A stretch of DNA of 64,000 nt, taken from positions 92,479,980-92,543,979 of the forward strand of contig CP136063.1 in assembly GCA_032622095.1 (NCBI GenBank). Reading direction: 5' to 3'. Below, piece by piece: positions 59,151 through 64,000 of the stretch. The DNA comes from Siphonodentalium dalli (Eukaryota > Mollusca > Scaphopoda > Gadilida > Siphonodentaliidae). A model generated the notes under the pieces. The model was not told where the DNA came from. It saw only the letters and a program-made list of their open reading frames with translations, and made no database searches. Positions within the stretch are counted from its first letter, which is position 1; every line of letters begins with the position of its first letter. The position numbers were made by a program, and so were the translations under genes.

Positions 59151-59454
59151 ATTATTAAAAGTGAATTTGGCCTCCGAAAATTCTCCATAGCACCAACAAG
59201 CGCCAATGGATCGATGAAGAGATTATCGATACACAGACCGACCTTCTCCATTAAATACTGACTCGGATTTGTTTCAGCATATTGTGCACATACAATTTTA
59301 AAGCTCTGTGACGATTAGGCCACGCCATGAATCTCTACACTAGCTATGCACGTAGAGATCATATAAATTTGACCAGTATACAAAACCTGGGAACTTTTTG
59401 ATGTTGTGACAGGGAAGTTTATAGCATTGAAAAAGCAGTGCATATATTTCTTAG

Positions 59455-59716
59455 TTAAAGATGCATAATCCGATTAAGCGCCACTCGATTACTATTTATT
59501 TGGATTCGTGGGTAAACAATATTTAATTCGAGTCGAAGAATCCACCTATCAAAGCTCAGAGTTATTAGATACCGATTTTTGATATCTATTATTTTTCACC
59601 ATCGAGACTTATTAGTGGCCAAGTAAAAAGTCGACGAGCCGACGGTCTCAGACCAAATTGCGGTTGAAGATGGATAATTCTAAAATCAACCATCGAATCG
59701 GATTGAGTACCTTTAA
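59455..59716 (-). mobile_element. TTAA-type MITE (AGGTACTCAATCC family), internally deleted
   Basis: TTAAAGATGCATAATCCGAT to ATCGGATTGAGTACCTTTAA, TTAA on both sides. The middle of about 180 bp is missing, joined at AAATCAACCATCG. Confidence 0.83.
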
Positions 59717-59879
59717 TACCCGTTCCTTAATAGTGTATTGCACTGTAGGCGAAGATCCCAACTCGAAATTGTACAATTTAGTGATTTATTGATTACTTCA
59801 CGTCGCTAGTATACAATCATGGAATTTCTCCATGATAATAAATTCAATGTTTATTGCGATATCACCAATATCAACATAT

Positions 59880-60279
59880 TTTTTTACCCTGTGCCAATGC
59901 ATTCTCTTATATATGCGAGTCGACCATAGGTCGCCTCGCATATATAAGAGAATGCATTGGCCTAACAATTTTTTATCTTTTTTTTTTTAGGACATAAAAT
60001 AAAAAATATCCATTACCCTACAGGGAGTCCCACACATATATAGAAGCATATAGAAGAGTGTCGTCTGCTCATATTTGACTGGGGCTCTGTATGGGTGAAA
60101 TCATAAAATTGTTAAAGAACACAAGAAAAAATTATTAAAATTGTAAAAAATTGTTAGGCCAATGCATTCTCTTATATATGCGAGGCGACCCATGGTCGAC
60201 TCGCATATATAAGAGAATGCATTGGCACAGGGTAAAACAATCCCGACTTACGACTGGATTTGATATGGCGGGTCACATA
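59880..60279. mobile_element. MITE of the TGTGACCCGCC family, left end truncated
   Basis: Right end CTGGATTTGATATGGCGGGT then CACA. Two hairpins with CCAATGCATTCTCTTATATA. The central block is inverted relative to the 19072-19512 copy. The left terminus is lost before TTTTTACCCTGTGCC. Confidence 0.78.
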
Positions 60280-60465
60280 TTAATGTACTAACAACAGCAG
60301 GCAATTCAGAGTCTCCCGCTACCACCACTAAAAAGCATGCAATCTCAAGCTAGGACCACTCCTATACTGTGGAGTAGGCCTAGATTGTTGAGGAGCAAGT
60401 ATTAACAAATAGATATATTCCCTGCCTTGTTTGTTCAATGTTATAAAGTTCTCTGACAGAACAGG

Positions 60466-60816
60466 TTAGAACATCAACAAGTAGGCCCTAATAGTTCCCA
60501 GCTGTTGTACTGGTGGAACATGCTTATGATTTGTCTCGCTTCCTATAGCTAGCTCCCTTGTTAATCTGTTTGATGTTTTTGTTGTAGTAGCAGATGAAGA
60601 CTCCGGTTCTATGTATTCTGGAGTCTTCGGGACGAAGTCAGGGGAGTCCTCGTCTTCGCCTTCGGTCTCCTCGTCTGGTCGTGGTGGAGATGGTGATGGA
60701 GAGTCCATCACCTGGACAGACTGGGCAGGGAGCTCGGCTGTGTGGCCATATATGGCTGTGTGGGATGAGTCGTCTGGTAGTGTTTCAGTCGACTTCTTTT
60801 CTTCCCACGCAGCCAT
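60466..60816 (-). CDS. Unrecognised ORF, 116 aa, acidic Ser/Pro-rich; possible decayed coding sequence
   Basis: I do not recognise the protein. The middle is rich in S, P, E and D (DSPSPSPPRPDEETEGEDED). Directly upstream in the same frame, after one TGA, lies a strongly basic stretch (SARKPRQKKKKTPSRKKRD, about 60823-60885). The basic-then-acidic layout, broken by one stop, and base composition richer in GC than the surroundings suggest a degraded gene or transposon ORF. Antisense ORFs on the + strand (60611-61141) overlap and are probably shadows. It could also be an unrecognised host exon. Confidence 0.3.
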   Translation of the reverse strand: MAAWEEKKSTETLPDDSSHTAIYGHTAELPAQSVQVMDSPSPSPPRPDEETEGEDEDSPDFVPKTPEYIEPESSSATTTKTSNRLTRELAIGSETNHKHVPPVQQLGTIRAYLLMF

Positions 60817-61412
60817 TCATTCTGCATCTCTCTTTTTTCGCGATGGTGTCTTCTTTTTCTTTTGGCGAGGCTTCCGGGCTGATTTGGATGTCTCCAGCCC
60901 CCTCCCCGTAGAGAGCCATGAAAAGGGCTGTGCCGAGCCGGACTGGACATCCAAAATGAGCCTGTATCATCCTTGGTGGGCACGATGGAGTGACCAGTCC
61001 ACACAAGGCGCGACATTCATTGAGTCCCCCATTGTAGTAATATCAGTCGGAATTATTGTGGTCCGACTGATGATGTTGAATTGTTCACACCAAAACTTCC
61101 CCGTTATTTATACAACAGAAGGGATCATAATTCACAACTAAGCTATATAGTTATTCCCCTTCCATTTAGTATAATAGAGTGGCAGTACAGACCAGATTGA
61201 AATTAAGCACAGAACACACGTCAGTACCTTGACAAAAACAACATGTTCAGTTTATTTGACCGGATAAGTTGATAATATACAATGCATTGGGGTTTCCTCT
61301 TTTAAATGGTACATAACATGGAATATGTTGTATGTAATGTGATCTGGAGATTCGAACATTAAGTGGGTCTTTATGAACAAAATCAACAAGAAAATTTAGA
61401 TGTTTCGACAAG

Positions 61413-61569
61413 AAAAGGTACACAATCCGATTCGATGGTCCCCGTTTCATCAGAATACAACAACAACAACAACAACAACAACAACGACAAATATCCGAGA
61501 TGGTGAAAAATAACATATTTCAAAAATCGATAACTGATAACTATGAGCATTTATGGGTGGGTTCATCGA
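61413..61569 (+). mobile_element. Partial TTAA-type MITE with (AAC)n, broken by a foldback element
   Basis: AAGGTACACAATCCGATTCG, then an (AAC)n run at about 61449-61485, then GATGGTGAAAAATAA and ATGGGTGGGTTCATCGACCC. The family sequence stops where the 61574-61903 element begins. Confidence 0.75.
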
Positions 61570-61573
61570 CCCA

Positions 61574-61903
61574 TTATGGAATCCTATTAGGGCCACTTCC
61601 TAAAGTGCGCCATTAGTAACGCGCCGAAAGCGACAAAATATGCGCCGTTACGGCGCACTATTTGTCGCTTTCGGCGCACTTTTTCGCGCCGAAAGCGCCA
61701 TTAGGCATACTATTAGGTCCACTCCCTAATGGCGCGCGCCGGAAGCGACAAAAAGTGCGCCATTAGGGTATGTAACGGCGCACCTTTTGTCGCTTTCGGC
61801 GCACTTTTTGTCGCTTTCGGCGCGTTACCAATGGCGCACTTTTTGTCGCTTTCGGCGCGCGCCGAAAGCGCCATTAGGAAGTGGCCCTAATAGGATTCCA
61901 TAA
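61574..61903. mobile_element. GCGC-rich foldback element built of GCCGAAAGCGACAAAAAGTGC modules
   Basis: Outer ends TTATGGAATCCTATTAGGGC and GCCCTAATAGGATTCCATAA are perfect inverses, continuing through CACTTCCTAA. Inside, about seven copies of a module (GGCGCGCCGAAAGCGACAAA / AAAGTGCGCC) lie in both orientations. CCCA occurs at both flanks (61570-61573 and 61904-61907), a possible 4- or 5-bp duplication. Base composition differs sharply from the AT-rich surroundings. No ORF. Confidence 0.85.
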
Positions 61904-61907
61904 CCCA

Positions 61908-63350
61908 TTGTTCATCATTCTTCGAGTGTTCAGTACTTTTTCTTTAAAATTGATTTTGTGTTTGTTCGAATGGGTTAGATTTCTTTTTTAAACCGCTAGA
62001 AAGCTCACATTTTGTATTTCTAAGATAAACCATCATGGTTTATACCCTTTAAATGGTGCATCCATGGGCTTGGTTACTGTGATTACTAATATAAGTGAAC
62101 AGTCTCCATTATTTTGTTTCCAACAAATTTGGGAAATATAATGGGTTGACAATTAAGCCCTTAATTAACAAGTGACTCGCAGATAATTTGTGGTTTTTGT
62201 AATGATATCGACGATTACGTATACGAATGTTCACTTGATGAAACAATCGAAACGTTTTAGGATACTTTCCTTATTTTGTATCGAACAGGGTGAAATTCAT
62301 TCATCGGTAGCCATTTCGTATATGGTACGAAATGAGAATGCCGACTCTGCAGAGGTCTGCCGAGGTTTGCCGAATATAAGTGAGTAGGCGGAAGTGCCTG
62401 ACTCAACTGCAAACTGTTGTTTGTAGATCAGGATTACAGACTACCGTATACAGACTTTACATAGCTAATTGCCTAAGATATCAAAGGGCTAGGAGTCCAG
62501 AATGGCGAGATACCCTGTAAAAACCAAAGGGACATAATTCTACTTATTTAATAGTTCTTTCTGACCATTAAGAAGTGAAATTCATTATAGAGTTATGCCT
62601 CTTTCATCGCCAAAAACAGTGGCGCAATTTTTGGTTTTTGCGGGAGGGGTGTACCATTGGTCCAGTTCGTGGTCTCCCACTCGAAGTAAGTTGGACCATT
62701 CCAATATATACTTTCATAACTAAATGGGAGAATCAATTTAGTAAAGAATAAAGGGCTAATACCTAGTCTAAGAACAGTGATTATCTTAGTGTTAACAAAA
62801 AATAACTCCTTTATTTTTAATGAGGATGTCACCGGGGGAGGGGGGGGGGGGTGTCAGCAGAAAAAATCCGGACACAGGGAGGGGGTGGGAAGGTTTTTCG
62901 AGGTAGTAAAAAAGGTGTGATGTAAATTTTTTCCAATCGACATATTTATCAAAGATTAATTAGGAAACATTAAGATATAGGAATTATATCACTTAGTTTT
63001 GTACTATGCTTACCTGTTGCATTGTTTCATATCATTTCATGTGAGAGAAACAGGTATTGAACACCCTATAGATCCAACTTCCGTGAAACAAGGCTACCAG
63101 GAAATTGAGCACAAATGTGTCAATAAGATTTAGTATGCATGCAAGAACACTGACATTAATTTTATGGCTGTCATAATATTGCAATTCAATTTAATGCTCT
63201 ATCCCCAATTATTGTACATATAATTAATTAGCATACATTTGACTGCCTCACTTCTTCAAATAACCAACCATGCACGGGTACAAAACTTCTGATTTTTATC
63301 GGCGTACCAAAATTTGCCTTATATGTGCACACAGGCGAGCTAATTAACCC
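61908..63350. other. No gene; partial MITE and G run
   Basis: 62690-62762 matches, inverted, the left end of the CTATACTAAATGG MITE family. A G run lies near 62836-62850. Otherwise AT-rich spacer. Confidence 0.5.
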
Positions 63351-63355
63351 GCTAT

Positions 63356-64000
63356 TAGTGTTCGGTCCGAATATTCGAATATTCGAATATTCGCTCGTAA
63401 AAATAAATATTCGAATAATTATTTGACTATTCGAATATTCGAGAATAATCTCCGAGTAATTGTTTCCTGGTTTCTGTTAAAAGTCTAGTTTATTTTCCAC
63501 AGACCATAAACGAATTAATATGACGTAACTGTAACGTTCGGATTTGATTGGCGTCATGACGTCGAAATAATTTTATTGGCTAGGTGTAAACCAGACCGTG
63601 CTTGCATGTGGTCATCGGAAGCGGACCTACATGTATATATAAGGCATCGTTTTGTTTTGTTTGCGCTTTGTCACGTGTGTGCATAATATGGCGTCAAATT
63701 CGAAGAAATCAGATATATGGACTCACTTCACGTTAGATGCCAAAACTAAAAAGGCAACCTGCAAGCTAAATCCAGATCATGTTCTTAGTTACTATGGCAA
63801 CTAAAAGTCATTGGAAAACCCTTGTTACACAGCAGATCAACTATAAAAACAAAATTGAGCTAGAAAACCACCTTAGAGGCGACCAACCATTAGCGGCATT
63901 CAACAAAAGTCACGACTGCCTTTTTCCAGCCCCACTATGGCGCTCATGTAGAATTATCAACTGTGAAAAGCATAAATTCCTACTCGTGGGCCAGCGGTTG
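63356..64000 (+). mobile_element. 5' end of a hAT element, cut by the window edge
   Basis: Begins with GTTCGGTCCGAATATTCG and several CGAATATTCGAATATTCG repeats, typical of hAT termini. A BED-finger-like ORF starts about 330 bp in. Confidence 0.65.
63688..64000 (+). pseudogene. hAT transposase N-terminus (BED zinc finger), decayed, runs off the window
   Basis: ATG at 63688 opens MASNSKKSDIWTHFTLDAKT and KKATCKL, the start of a ZBED/hAT BED finger (aromatic W-x-x-F, then C). The second Cys expected after CKL is Asn. The LSYYGN that usually leads to TTNL is followed by a stop (TAA, 63802). A different frame stays open from ATGGCAACTAAAAG to the window end. This points to frameshift decay, or less likely an intron. 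Confidence 0.6.

Noticed and set aside
60611-61141. 176-aa + strand ORF, the longest in the window
   Set aside because: It lies antisense to the basic/acidic minus-strand reading. It is rich in S, G and W as expected from the complement of such codons, and shows no recognisable domain.

Overview
The window is animal nuclear DNA, AT-rich and packed with repeats. The best fit is a bivalve or another mollusc. Reasons: two spliced genes of metazoan families; many short elements of a kind common in molluscan genomes (a C-run/GCAACGAAGT/G-run end and CAGGTGAGCTAA ends, followed by GGACGGACG-rich tracts); and many ACATGTA motifs. The species cannot be fixed from the sequence alone. There is no bacterial operon, tRNA, rRNA or CRISPR array.

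Two host genes could be rebuilt exon by exon. A PLGRKT (plasminogen receptor with a C-terminal lysine, C9orf46) orthologue lies on the + strand: four coding exons between 9745 and 17410, encoding 154 aa. An RNF11 (RING finger protein 11) orthologue lies on the - strand: three coding exons between 56961 and 38926, encoding 144 aa, with a first intron of about 16.4 kb. Splice sites and phases join exactly in both. The two genes are tail to tail, separated by about 21.5 kb of repeats with no recognisable gene. The rest is transposon-derived apart from a doubtful ORF at 60466-60816.

Layout. 1-5.7 kb: a large diverged inverted repeat with a satellite-like core. 5.7-9.6 kb: a retrotransposon RT scrap, a hAT-type element, an inverted repeat and a 169-bp tandem element. 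9.7-17.4 kb: PLGRKT, with introns full of MITEs, a 155/164-bp tandem array and another hAT-type element. 17.4-38.8 kb: at least eight MITE families, often nested. 38.9-57 kb: RNF11, whose first intron holds long tandem arrays, composite palindromic MITEs, a hAT element and a VNTR-bearing inverted repeat. 57-64 kb: a hAT element, an array of short palindromes, a GCGC-rich foldback element, and the decayed BED-finger start of a hAT transposase cut by the window edge.

The main interest is element biology. TTAA-target (piggyBac-like) MITEs are nested in one another with intact target duplications. Tc1/mariner-like palindromic MITEs are present in ten copies at different stages of decay. Two foldback structures (61574-61903 and 58887-59150) match no family I can name. 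The PLGRKT orthologue also lacks the C-terminal lysine that names the human protein.
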